Positions 46,992 to 55,768 of a stretch of DNA of 64,000 nucleotides are shown here, piece after piece. A model generated the notes under the pieces. It made no database searches. It was not told where the DNA came from and worked only from the letters and a program-made list of their open reading frames with translations. The DNA comes from Lysobacter sp. S4-A87 (lineage in GTDB: Bacteria > Pseudomonadota > Gammaproteobacteria > Xanthomonadales > Xanthomonadaceae): assembly GCF_022637455.1 (NCBI RefSeq), contig NZ_CP093341.1, positions 1,860,001-1,924,000 of the forward strand, in the 5' to 3' direction. The position numbers were made by a program, and so were the translations under genes. Positions within the stretch are counted from its first letter, which is position 1. Every line of letters begins with the position of its first letter.

Positions 46992-49900
46992 ATGCCCGAC
47001 GTCTCCGACCATCTCAAAGCGGGATTCCACGGGCTGTCGCTCGACGAAGCCCTGCAGTTGCCCACCTCCGCCCTGCTGGGCGTCAGCGACGCGGCGGCGC
47101 TCGCGCTCAAGCGTATCGGCGTGCAGACGCTGTTCGACCTGGGTGCGTCGTGGCTGTTCGCCAACGCCAGCACGGCCATGGCGATTGCCACGGCCGAGCC
47201 CGGAACGTCCGAAGCGCACCTGCTGGAGCCACCGGCGCCGGAGGATCCGCAGGATCCTGGGCTGCGCCCGCTGCAGTCGCTGCGCGGAATTTCCGATGAG
47301 GATGCGGCGCAGATCACCCAGGCCCTTGCCGTCGAAACGATCCGCGAGTTCGCGCTGTGGCCGCCGCGCCTGGTCGCACACGGACTGATGAGCCAGGCCA
47401 GCGGTGCCGGCGTCGACGGCGAGGATGTCCATGCCGAGGCGCTGCGTCCGCGCCTGGGCGAATACCCGACCGAGCGCGTGTACTACGACTCGCTGGTGAT
47501 GCTGGGCATGGCCGCCGGTTCCGACCAGCAACCACTGACGGGCACCATTTCGCTGCAGCCGGTCGTCGATGACCCGGCCGGCTTCGGCCAACCGGCCGTG
47601 GGCGCGCTGGTGACGCTGTCGCAGTCCTGGTATGCCAAGGGCATCACCCTGGGCCACATGCTGCATTCACTCGCCCTCGCACCGGGCGAAGCAACCCGCA
47701 TCGCGGTGATCGACTGGTCGCGACGCACGCGTGCCAGCGTATCGGAGAGCATCGAGGAAGCCGAGGCACTCGACAGCGCCAGCGAGCACTCGCGCGCGAT
47801 CAGCGAGGTCCAGAACGCGGTCGCCAACGAGATGCAGTCCGGCGGCTCGATGAGTTCGGGTTGGGCCAAGTCGACCAGCAAGGGCAAGTCGGGCGGCTTC
47901 AGCATTGGCGGCGGCGTCGCCGGCGCCGTCAGCGGCGTGACCGGCGCACTGGGCTTCGGTGGCGGCAGCGCCAGTTCGTCGCAGTCGTCGGAAACCAACA
48001 GCGAGGCCAGCAGCAGTTCGTGGTCGATCGGCAACCGCTCGGTCATGGCCGAGATGTCGCAGCGCGTGAACGACCGCACCGAGCAGCACTCCACCTCGGT
48101 GCGCAACCGTCGTGCCTCGGCCGTGCGCGAGGTGTCGCAATCGGAGCACGAGGAAGTCAGCACGCGCGTGGTCGCCAACTACAACCACATGCACGCACTG
48201 ACGATCCAGTACTACGAGGTCGTCCAGGTCTACCGCGTGCTGGTGCAGGTGCATTCGGTGCAGCGGGTGCTGTTCCTGCCGTTCCAGCTGCTGGACTTCA
48301 GCACCGACAGCGCCGCCGACGTGGTCGCGCGCTTCCGCGGGCAGTTGCTCGGTGCCGCGCTGAGCGAGCGCGTGGTATCGCTGCTGCTCGATGACCGCGG
48401 TGCGGTCGAGATCCGTTCGGCCATCCGCGTGCAGTTGCCGCCGATCTTCAGCGATGTCGTGCTGGCCGGCGGCGGAGCCGCCACCACGCTGATGGCGCGC
48501 TCGGTCGCGGGCAGCGAGAGCACGCCTCCCGCCCCGCCGCCGACACCGCCGACCACGCCACCGACGACGACCGGCGGCGGCGTGCTGACCGCGCCGGGGC
48601 CGGCCACCGCGCTGGTACGTCGCATCACCAGTCCCGGTCCCGTGCTCGATACCGTCGCCGGCGACGTGGAGCTGGTGGCGGTTTCCTTCGATGGCGTCCG
48701 CGTCGACCGCGTGCGCCTGGACCAGGCCGGCGTGCCTGCCGATGCCACCACCTTCGCCGTACCCAACACCACCTTCCAGGTCGACTTTCCCGGCGGCCTG
48801 CCGCTGCGCAACGTCACCGCCATCCACATCAGCAAGATCGACGCCGAGGCCGACGCCGGGACCATGACGCTGCACTACCGCACCGCCACCCAGCAGCTGG
48901 CGTTGCCGGTGCCGCTGGACCTGCCGGCGGGCACGGCGATGCAGAAAGTCGCCTTCCTCGCCGCCGACCCGGCCAATCGCAAGAATGAACTGATGGCGCA
49001 CCTGCAGGCCAACCGCTCCTACTACACGCAGGCGGTGCTGGCGAACATCGACACCGCGACGCTGGTGATGCTGTTGTCGCGCTTCACCTGGAAGGGCAAG
49101 CCGCTGGTCGACCAGGTCGAGCCGAAACCGCTGGCGATGACCGGCAACTACCTGGTGCTGCGCGCGCCGGTGGAGGACAACGAAGCCTCCGGCATTGACG
49201 ACACCACCTGGGGCGCGCTGCTCAGCGACCGCTCGCTGACGCTGGCGCAACGCGACGACCGCCTGGTGCCGATCCCGACCGGCGGCGTGTTCGCCGAAGC
49301 CGTGCTGGGACGCTCGAACTCGGCCGAGAAGCTCGACATCACGCGCTTCTGGAACTGGCAGGACTCGCCAATTCCGCTGCAACCTACGGAAATCGCCCCG
49401 ATCAACACCGGCAGCCGTGGCAGCACTGAAGACCTGCGGCCGGGCCAGCTCGGCGCGCCGGTGCTCAATGTCCTCAATCCCACCTCGCTGCCCGACCCTG
49501 CCGGCCTGGGCGCGGCCATGACCGCGCTGGCCAACGGCAGCATGTTCCGCGACATGAGCGGACTGGCCGGCACGCAGGCGCTGGCCCAGGCCGCGTCGTC
49601 GGGCACGCTGGATGCCGCAACCGAAGCCGGCCGGATCGCAAGCACCAACCTCAAGACGGTCACCGACCAGGCTGTGGCCATGGGCCAGGCGGCAGCAGAC
49701 ATGTGGAAGACGGCACAGGCCAACAAGCCCGGTGGTGGCGGTGGTGGCGGTGGCGGCGGCGCGACCGGTTCGAGCGTTTCCGCCGATGGCGCACGCATCA
49801 ACCATGGCCGCGACATGGACCAGCGCGGCGTTCCCGGCGCTGCCGGCACCGCATCAGGCGGTGCAACCGGCGGCGCATCCGGCGGTGGCTTCAAGGTCAC

Positions 49901-50792
49901 GGAACAGCAAAGCGAGTTCCAGGCAGCCGGCGGCGGCGGCACCAGCGGCTCGGGCTTTGTCGCGCCGATCTCGCGGGAGTTGGCATTCGCCGACACCGCG
50001 GCCACCGGCGTATCGCCGAGCCTGCTTGCGGGAACCACGCAGGCCCTGAACTCCGCATCCACCACCGCCCTGGCATCCATGGGCTCGATCGGCCTTCCGC
50101 TGGTGGCGGCCAAGATGCTCGAGCTGTTGCTGCTCAAGGTGTTCAAGGACGACGTCAATGCATCGGGCATGTCGTTGCAGGGTGTCACCCTGCATCCGAT
50201 GCGGGAGCACAAGCATGGTGGCGCGTTCAGCGGCCTCTTCATGGCCTGGACCAACAGCGCAACCGACGTCTACGTTGATGTGGACACCTACATTGCGCTG
50301 GTGAACCTGGCGCACAGCAACGGCAGGACGCCTGCCGATGCCGAACTGCTGACGCGCGGCCTGATGGTCGCCGTGCTGCGCCATGAGGCGATCCACGTCG
50401 CCCAGTTCAAGCAGTCCGGCCGCCCACAGGACTTCAAGGCGATGCTCGACTTCGAGCGCGCAGCGTACGGATGCACGCCACCTCCGGCGCCCCACCCCAA
50501 CAACAGCCGAGGCTGGCTGGCCGACACCACCGCCGCAGGGGCCAGGCACTTCTACGTCAACGTGATGAAGATGACCGACGCCGACGCCACCATCGTGATC
50601 ACGAAGCTGAAGACCTCGTTCGACCAGACCTGCGCTTCGCTCGACATCATCAGCGGCGAGACGGACCCCAGTCCGACCGCGCTCAGCTTCAAGATCAAGG
50701 TGGGGATGATCGACAAGGAACTGCTGCCTGAAAGCCTGGACCTCAATTCGCCGAAGCCCTACACCATCAACGAGCTCTATAAAGACAAGTAG
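46992..50792 (+). CDS. Giant 1266-residue orphan protein with HhH-like N-terminus and C-terminal HEXXH metallopeptidase-like domain
   Basis: No signal peptide is visible. Residues about 13-50 and 93-126 resemble helix-hairpin-helix modules (LLGVSDAAALALKRIGVQTLFDLG; LRGISDEDAAQITQALAVETI). A central region includes LALAPGEATRIAVIDWSRR, a Ser/Gly-rich low-complexity stretch (about 285-335) and NYNHMHALTIQYYEVVQVY near 396. A Pro/Thr linker near 511 and a run of ten Gly at 914-923 separate later modules. The C-terminal domain has HEAIHVAQ (His1131, Glu1132, His1135) with Glu1155 twenty residues on, as in gluzincins and the DUF4157 peptidases of extracellular injection systems. No injection-system genes are nearby. 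Function unknown. Confidence 0.8.
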   Translation: MPDVSDHLKAGFHGLSLDEALQLPTSALLGVSDAAALALKRIGVQTLFDLGASWLFANASTAMAIATAEPGTSEAHLLEPPAPEDPQDPGLRPLQSLRGISDEDAAQITQALAVETIREFALWPPRLVAHGLMSQASGAGVDGEDVHAEALRPRLGEYPTERVYYDSLVMLGMAAGSDQQPLTGTISLQPVVDDPAGFGQPAVGALVTLSQSWYAKGITLGHMLHSLALAPGEATRIAVIDWSRRTRASVSESIEEAEALDSASEHSRAISEVQNAVANEMQSGGSMSSGWAKSTSKGKSGGFSIGGGVAGAVSGVTGALGFGGGSASSSQSSETNSEASSSSWSIGNRSVMAEMSQRVNDRTEQHSTSVRNRRASAVREVSQSEHEEVSTRVVANYNHMHALTIQYYEVVQVYRVLVQVHSVQRVLFLPFQLLDFSTDSAADVVARFRGQLLGAALSERVVSLLLDDRGAVEIRSAIRVQLPPIFSDVVLAGGGAATTLMARSVAGSESTPPAPPPTPPTTPPTTTGGGVLTAPGPATALVRRITSPGPVLDTVAGDVELVAVSFDGVRVDRVRLDQAGVPADATTFAVPNTTFQVDFPGGLPLRNVTAIHISKIDAEADAGTMTLHYRTATQQLALPVPLDLPAGTAMQKVAFLAADPANRKNELMAHLQANRSYYTQAVLANIDTATLVMLLSRFTWKGKPLVDQVEPKPLAMTGNYLVLRAPVEDNEASGIDDTTWGALLSDRSLTLAQRDDRLVPIPTGGVFAEAVLGRSNSAEKLDITRFWNWQDSPIPLQPTEIAPINTGSRGSTEDLRPGQLGAPVLNVLNPTSLPDPAGLGAAMTALANGSMFRDMSGLAGTQALAQAASSGTLDAATEAGRIASTNLKTVTDQAVAMGQAAADMWKTAQANKPGGGGGGGGGGATGSSVSADGARINHGRDMDQRGVPGAAGTASGGATGGASGGGFKVTEQQSEFQAAGGGGTSGSGFVAPISRELAFADTAATGVSPSLLAGTTQALNSASTTALASMGSIGLPLVAAKMLELLLLKVFKDDVNASGMSLQGVTLHPMREHKHGGAFSGLFMAWTNSATDVYVDVDTYIALVNLAHSNGRTPADAELLTRGLMVAVLRHEAIHVAQFKQSGRPQDFKAMLDFERAAYGCTPPPAPHPNNSRGWLADTTAAGARHFYVNVMKMTDADATIVITKLKTSFDQTCASLDIISGETDPSPTALSFKIKVGMIDKELLPESLDLNSPKPYTINELYKDK

Positions 50793-50807
50793 GGCCGTGG
50801 GACGACA

Positions 50808-50885
50808 GCAACGTCCATGGATTCCCGCCTTCGCGGGAATGACGAGTCGAGGGCAACGTCCATGGATTCCCGCCTTCGCGGGAAT
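50808..50885. repeat. Two direct copies of a 33-bp palindromic repeat
   Basis: The 33-base unit beginning GCAACGTCCATGGATTCCCG occurs at 50808-50840 and 50853-50885 (period 45). Each contains the palindrome ATTCCCGC-CTTC-GCGGGAAT. A degraded relative (GGATCCTGCCTTCGCGGGGA) lies near 57469. It is probably a member of an intergenic repeat family. Confidence 0.85.
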
Positions 50886-50900
50886 TACGGGCGGTTGATG

Positions 50901-50928
50901 ACCCCTCTCCCGTTTACGGGAGAGGGGT
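50901..50928 (+). terminator. ACCCCTCTCCCG hairpin after the giant gene
   Basis: ACCCCTCTCCCG, loop TTTA and CGGGAGAGGGGT form a perfect 12-bp stem, followed by TTGGGG. It may end transcription from the giant gene. The same stem type occurs at 41666, so it is also a dispersed repeat. Confidence 0.55.
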
Positions 50929-50952
50929 TGGGGTGAGCGCCACCGAAGACCT

Positions 50953-51086
50953 GGCAATGAATTGCCGAAGCGTCGTCCGCCGGGTCGGGGATTGCGCAGC
51001 AGTGGGCCATGGATGGCCCACGCCCCGCCTTCGGACAGGATGTCCGACGAAGGGGCGGAGCAATCCCCGGCCCGGCGGACGACGCC
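50953..51086 (+). repeat. 134-bp folded repeat, copy 1
   Basis: The element starts with GGCAAT-GA-ATTGCC. A 25-base left arm (50971-50995, CGTCGTCCGCCGGGTCGGGG...) pairs with 51060-51084 with only one non-Watson-Crick pair (a G-T). Inside lie the hairpin GTGGGCCA-TGGA-TGGCCCAC (51002-51021) and an imperfect one capped by CGGACA-GGA-TGTCCG. The whole folds as a junction with two internal hairpins. A second copy with identical layout lies at 57548-57681. In both cases it sits at the end of a plus-strand gene. Confidence 0.85.
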
Positions 51087-51161
51087 ACTCCGCAGACTGG
51101 GCGACCACAGCGTGCGCCGCAGGGGAACGACACTGGGGCTCAAGCTGAAGACGCCAAAAAC

Positions 51162-51189
51162 AAACAGCCCGCCAATTGGCGGGCTGTTT
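51162..51189 (-). terminator. Terminator of the RND efflux operon
   Basis: On the minus strand AAACAGCCCGCC and GGCGGGCTGTTT pair perfectly (loop AATT) and are followed by GTTTTTGG. It lies 22 bases beyond the RND transporter stop and ends the leftward operon. Confidence 0.88.
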
Positions 51190-51211
51190 TCATTCGCAGT
51201 GCGTGCAGCGA

Positions 51212-54200
51212 TCAGGTCGCCGGTCGCGTCAGCGGCTCTTCTTCGTCGTCGTGGACCAGCACCGGCTTCTCGTCGAGCTTGTCGCCCAGCACACGGCGCA
51301 CCGCCACGTAGAACACCGGGATCAGCAGCAGACCCAGGAACGTAGCGAAGATCATGCCGCCGATCACACCCGTGCCGATCGCATGGCGCGAGTTGGCGCC
51401 CGCGCCGCTGGAGATGGCCAGCGGGAACACGCCCATGATGAAAGCGAACGACGTCATCAGGATCGGACGGAAGCGCAGGTGCGCCGCCTCGATCGTCGCC
51501 TCGCGCAGCGTCTTGCCATGCTGGCGCTGCTCGATCGCGAACTCGACGATCAGGATCGCGTTCTTCGCCGCCAGGCCAATCACCGTGATCAGGCCGATCT
51601 TGAAGTAGATGTCGTTGGGCAGGCCACGCATCAGCGAGAACAGCACCGCGCCCAGCGCACCCAGCGGCACCACCAGCAACACCGCCACCGGCACCGACCA
51701 GCTCTCGTACAACGCCGCCAGACACAGGAACACCACCAGGATCGACAACGCCAGCAGCGCAGGCGCCTGGTTGCCCGAGAGGATTTCCTGGTAAGACTGG
51801 CCCGTCCAGTCATAACCGAAACCTTCCGGCAGGTCCTCCTCGACGATCTTCTGCATCTCGTTCATCGCCTCGCCCGAGCTGTGGCCCGGCGCCTGCGAAC
51901 CGACGATCTCCACTGCCGAGTAACCGTTGTAACGGGTCAGCGACGGCGATGCGGTGATCCAGTGGCTCTTGACCACGTTCGACAACGGAATCATCGCGCC
52001 GTTGGGATCGGTGTCGTCGGCATCGCCATTGGGGCTGGGCGTGTAGAAGTTCGCCAGCGAACCCGGGCCGGTGCGGTACGGCGCATCGGCCTGCATGGTC
52101 ACGCGCTTGACGCGGCCGGAGTCGACGAAGTCGTTGACGTACACCGGCGCCAGCATCAGCTGGATCGAGTTGTAGATGTCCGACACCGACAGGCCCATCG
52201 ACTGCGCCTGCACGCGATCGACGTCGAGCTTGAGCTGCGGCGCCTCCTCGAGCTGGTTCGGGCGCACCGCGGTCAGCGCCGGGTTCTGGTTGGCCTTGCC
52301 CAGCAGCGTGTTGCGCGCCTCTGCCAGCGCGTCACGGCCCTTGCCCGCACGGTCCTGCAGGTACATGTCGAAACCGCCGAACTGGCCCAGGCCGCTGACC
52401 GTGGGCAGGTTGATCACGAAGATCTGCGCATCGCGGATGCCATACAGCGCCATGTTGGCGTTCTGGATGAACTCGCTGGCGGTGACCTTGCGATCCTCCC
52501 ACGGCTTGAGGCGGATGAAGGCGATGCCGACGTTCTCGCCCTGGCCGACGAAGCTGAAGCCGGAAACCTGGAAGATACCGTCGAAGCCGTCCTGCTTCTG
52601 CATGGTCTCGCGGACCTGGTCGAGCACGGCGTTGGTGCGCGTGATCGAAGCGCCCGGAGGCAGGCCGATCAGGGCGATCGCATAGCCCTGGTCTTCCTCG
52701 GGCAGGAAGCTGCCCGGCATGCGCGTGAACAGGAATCCGCACAGCACCACCAGCAGGCCGAACACCATCATCCAGCGCGGCGTGTGCTTGATCGCGCCGC
52801 CGATGTGGCCGATGTAGGTGCTGCTGACCTTGTCGTACAACTTGTTGAAGTTGCGGAAGACGAAGTTGTCGCGGTGGTGGTCGGCGGTCGGCTTGAGCAG
52901 CGTCGCGCACAGCGCCGGAGTGAAGCCCAGTGCCAGGAACGCCGAGAAGAACATCGCCATCGCAATGGTGATGGCGAACTGCTTGTAGATCTCGCCGGCC
53001 GAGCCGCCCTGGAACGCCGACGGGATGAACACCGCCGCCAGCACCACGGTGATCGCCACGACCGCGCCGCTGATCTGGCTCATCGACTTGCGCGTGGCCG
53101 CCTTCGGCGACAGGCCTTCCTCGGTCATGATGCGTTCGACGTTCTCGATCACCACGATCGCGTCGTCGACCACGATGCCGATCGCCAGCACCATGCCGAA
53201 CAGGCTGAGCTGGTTGATCGTGAAGCCGATGAAGTACATGCCCAGGAACGTGCCGAGCAGCGCGATCGGGATGACCAGGGTCGGGATGAGCGTCGCGCGC
53301 AGGTTCTGCAGGAAGATCAGCATCACCAGGAAGACGAGCACGATCGCTTCGAACAGGGTCTTGATCACTTCCTTGATCGAGACCGAGACGAAGGTCGAGC
53401 TGTCATACGGCGAGAACCAGTTCACGCCCGGCGGGAAGGTGCTCTGCAGCTCTTCCATGCGCTTGTACACGGCCTCGGCCACGCCCAGCGCGTTGGCGCC
53501 CGGCGCCAGCTGGATGGCGAATCCGGCGGCCGGCTTGCCGTCCCAGCGGCTGTCGAAGCCGTAGGAGGTCGCGCCCAGGCCAATGCGTGCCACGTCCCTC
53601 AGGCGCACGCTGGTGCCGTCGGTGTTGGTGCGCAGGATGATGTTGCCGAACTGCTCGGGCGTGCTGAAGCGGCCTTCGGCCGACACCGTCGCGGTGAACG
53701 CCTGCCCGGCCGGTGCCGGGTCGGCGCCGATCTTGCCGGCGGCGAACTGCACGTTCTGGCCGCGCACGGCGGTCAGCACCTGCGTCGCCGACAGGCCGAA
53801 GCCGCGCAGCTTGTCCGGGTTCAGCCAGATGTTCATGGCGTATTCGCTGCCGAACAGCTGGGTGCTGCCGACGCCCGGCACGCGCGCGATCTGGTCAAGC
53901 ACGCGCGAACCGATGATGTCGCTGAGGCTGTCGCGATCGAAGCGTTCGCTGTCGGCGCGCAGTGCGACCACCATCAGGAAGCCGGCGTTGGCCTTGGCCA
54001 CCACCACACCCTGCTGGGTCACTTCGGTCGGCAGTCGCGGCGTGGCCAGGGCGACCTTGTTCTGCACCTGCACCTGGGCGATGTCCGGGTCGGTGCCCGG
54101 CGCGAACGTCAGGGTGATGTTGGAACCGCCGCTCGAACTCGACGACGAGTTGAAGTAGACGAGGTTGTCGATGCCGGTCAGCTGCTGCTCGATCACCTGC

Positions 54201-54385
54201 GTGACCGCGCCTTCAGCCGTTTCCGCGCTCGCGCCCGGATACGACGCCGACACGGTGACCTGCGGCGGGGCGATGCTCGGATACGACTCGACGCCGAGGT
54301 TGAAGATCGCCAGCACGCCGCACAGCGATATCAGGATCGCGATGACCCAGGCGAAAACCGGGTGGTTGATGAAGAATCTGGACAT
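51212..54385 (-). CDS. RND multidrug efflux permease (HAE1/AcrB-MexB family)
   Basis: The 1057-residue inner-membrane transporter uses the proton gradient to pump hydrophobic compounds. It starts MSRFFINHPVFAWVIAILISLCG and has twelve membrane segments and two large periplasmic loops. The proton-relay Asp pair is in AIGIVVDDAIVVIENVERI (TM4). Other hallmarks are FLPEEDQGYAIALIGLPPGAS, the switch-loop region and YDWTGQSYQE. It follows the adaptor gene after 9 bases. Substrates cannot be predicted. It lies in a stretch with no outer-membrane factor. Confidence 0.96.
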   Translation of the reverse strand: MSRFFINHPVFAWVIAILISLCGVLAIFNLGVESYPSIAPPQVTVSASYPGASAETAEGAVTQVIEQQLTGIDNLVYFNSSSSSSGGSNITLTFAPGTDPDIAQVQVQNKVALATPRLPTEVTQQGVVVAKANAGFLMVVALRADSERFDRDSLSDIIGSRVLDQIARVPGVGSTQLFGSEYAMNIWLNPDKLRGFGLSATQVLTAVRGQNVQFAAGKIGADPAPAGQAFTATVSAEGRFSTPEQFGNIILRTNTDGTSVRLRDVARIGLGATSYGFDSRWDGKPAAGFAIQLAPGANALGVAEAVYKRMEELQSTFPPGVNWFSPYDSSTFVSVSIKEVIKTLFEAIVLVFLVMLIFLQNLRATLIPTLVIPIALLGTFLGMYFIGFTINQLSLFGMVLAIGIVVDDAIVVIENVERIMTEEGLSPKAATRKSMSQISGAVVAITVVLAAVFIPSAFQGGSAGEIYKQFAITIAMAMFFSAFLALGFTPALCATLLKPTADHHRDNFVFRNFNKLYDKVSSTYIGHIGGAIKHTPRWMMVFGLLVVLCGFLFTRMPGSFLPEEDQGYAIALIGLPPGASITRTNAVLDQVRETMQKQDGFDGIFQVSGFSFVGQGENVGIAFIRLKPWEDRKVTASEFIQNANMALYGIRDAQIFVINLPTVSGLGQFGGFDMYLQDRAGKGRDALAEARNTLLGKANQNPALTAVRPNQLEEAPQLKLDVDRVQAQSMGLSVSDIYNSIQLMLAPVYVNDFVDSGRVKRVTMQADAPYRTGPGSLANFYTPSPNGDADDTDPNGAMIPLSNVVKSHWITASPSLTRYNGYSAVEIVGSQAPGHSSGEAMNEMQKIVEEDLPEGFGYDWTGQSYQEILSGNQAPALLALSILVVFLCLAALYESWSVPVAVLLVVPLGALGAVLFSLMRGLPNDIYFKIGLITVIGLAAKNAILIVEFAIEQRQHGKTLREATIEAAHLRFRPILMTSFAFIMGVFPLAISSGAGANSRHAIGTGVIGGMIFATFLGLLLIPVFYVAVRRVLGDKLDEKPVLVHDDEEEPLTRPAT

Positions 54386-54394
54386 GGCAGGGGA

Positions 54395-55582
54395 TCAGTC
54401 CTTGTTTGCCTGCGCCTCGGCGGCAGGCTTGGCGGCAGGCTTGGCGTCCTGGGCAGGCTTGCCGTCAGCGGCGACCGGCGCGGCCTTCGCCGGCTGGCCC
54501 GGCGTTGCGCGCTGGATGCCCGAGACGATGACCTGGTCGCCAGCGGCCAGGCCGTTGCTCACGACCCAGCTGTCGCCCTGCAGGCGATCGGTGGTGACGT
54601 CCTTGCGCGCGACCTTGCCGTCGCTGCCGACCACCAGCACGTACGCGCTCTTGGCATCGCGCAGCAGGCCGACCTGCGGCACGAGGTAGGCGTTGGCCTG
54701 CTCGCCAAGCGTCGCCTTCAGCGTCACGTAGGTGCCGGGCAGCAGGTTCTTGTCCGGGTTGGGGATGCGCGCGCGCATCGCGATTGCGCCGGTGGCCGGA
54801 TCGACCACGTCGCCGGAGAAGTCCATCGTGCCGGTGCGCTGGTACGTGCTGCCGTCGGGCAGGATCACCTCGACCTGGCCCTCGCCGGTGCCGGCGCCGG
54901 TGCGGGCGCGGCGGATCTGCTCGAGTTCGGTGACGCTGACCGAGAAGTTCACGTACAGCGGATCGATCTGGTCGACGGTGGTCAGCAGCGTCGCCGTGTC
55001 CTGGCCGACCAGCGCGCCCTCGGTGACCTGCTGCTTGCCGGCGCGACCGCTGATCGGTGCGCGCACGGTGGCGTAGCCCAGGTTGATGCGGGCGTCGGCG
55101 AGCGCTGCCTGCGCCTGCTTCACCGCCGCGGCGGAGCTGCGCTCGGCGGCCAGGGCGTTGTCGAGATCGGACTGCGAAACGAACTTCTGCGGTGCCAGGC
55201 GGCGGGCGCGATCGGCGGCGGCCTTGGCGTTGGCGTAGCTCGCCTCCGCTGCCGCGAGCGCGGCCTGCGACTGGCCCGTCGATGCCTGCAGCTGGTCAGG
55301 ATCGATCTGGAACAGCACCTGCCCCGCCTTCACGTCGGTGCCTTCTGCGTACAGGCGCTGCTTGAGCACGCCCGGCACGCGGGCACGCACGTCGGCGCTG
55401 CGGAACGCGGCCAGGCGGCCGACGAGGTCCTTCTGCAGCGGCACGTTGCCGGGCTGCAGCTTGACGACGCCAACTTCCGGAGGAGGCATGCCGCCCCCCT
55501 GTGCCTGATCCTTGCCGCCACAGGCGGTGAGTGCGAGGGCCAACGCGGCGGCCATTGCCACCGAGCGCGGGTTCTTGACCAT
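54395..55582 (-). CDS. RND efflux periplasmic adaptor lipoprotein (AcrA/MexA family)
   Basis: The 395-residue protein from ATG 55582 is a lipoprotein (LALALTACGG, Cys21). It has a barrel-sandwich domain split by a helical hairpin (VPGVLKQRLYAEGTDVKAGQVLFQIDP... INLGYATVRAPISGRAGKQQVTEGALVG), a beta-barrel domain and an unusual Lys/Ala/Pro-rich C-terminal tail. It links the RND pump to an outer-membrane channel. The upstream ATG at 55606 adds eight residues without a ribosome-binding site. No regulator gene is adjacent. The upstream 55583-55768 contains nothing else I can support except repeats of a GCCGG kind. Confidence 0.95.
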   Translation of the reverse strand: MVKNPRSVAMAAALALALTACGGKDQAQGGGMPPPEVGVVKLQPGNVPLQKDLVGRLAAFRSADVRARVPGVLKQRLYAEGTDVKAGQVLFQIDPDQLQASTGQSQAALAAAEASYANAKAAADRARRLAPQKFVSQSDLDNALAAERSSAAAVKQAQAALADARINLGYATVRAPISGRAGKQQVTEGALVGQDTATLLTTVDQIDPLYVNFSVSVTELEQIRRARTGAGTGEGQVEVILPDGSTYQRTGTMDFSGDVVDPATGAIAMRARIPNPDKNLLPGTYVTLKATLGEQANAYLVPQVGLLRDAKSAYVLVVGSDGKVARKDVTTDRLQGDSWVVSNGLAAGDQVIVSGIQRATPGQPAKAAPVAADGKPAQDAKPAAKPAAEAQANKD

Positions 55583-55768
55583 GGGGGAGGACTCCGGTTC
55601 CGTCATGTACGAGCGATGATGCTCAGATTGGTTTAATTCCTATACCGCCCAGTCTAGCATTCTGAGTTTTCCGCCCACCCCCCAGAAGTCACGCGAAGGG
55701 TGATCAGGCCGGATCAGGCACAAGAAGACGCAGTGCCGGCCGCTTCAAGCGCCGGTTCAAACACTGGT

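Noticed and set aside
46992..50792. Component of a type VI or contractile injection cluster
   Set aside because: No sheath, tube, baseplate or VgrG genes flank the gene; only the C-terminal HEXXH domain is reminiscent.
50808..50928. CRISPR array
   Set aside because: Only two direct repeats with a 12-base spacer are present, each unit is itself a palindromic intergenic repeat, and no cas genes are nearby.
51176..55636. Plus-strand open frame of about 1486 codons
   Set aside because: It is the antisense shadow of the RND permease and adaptor, with Arg/His/Gln/Asp-rich composition and no plausible protein fold.
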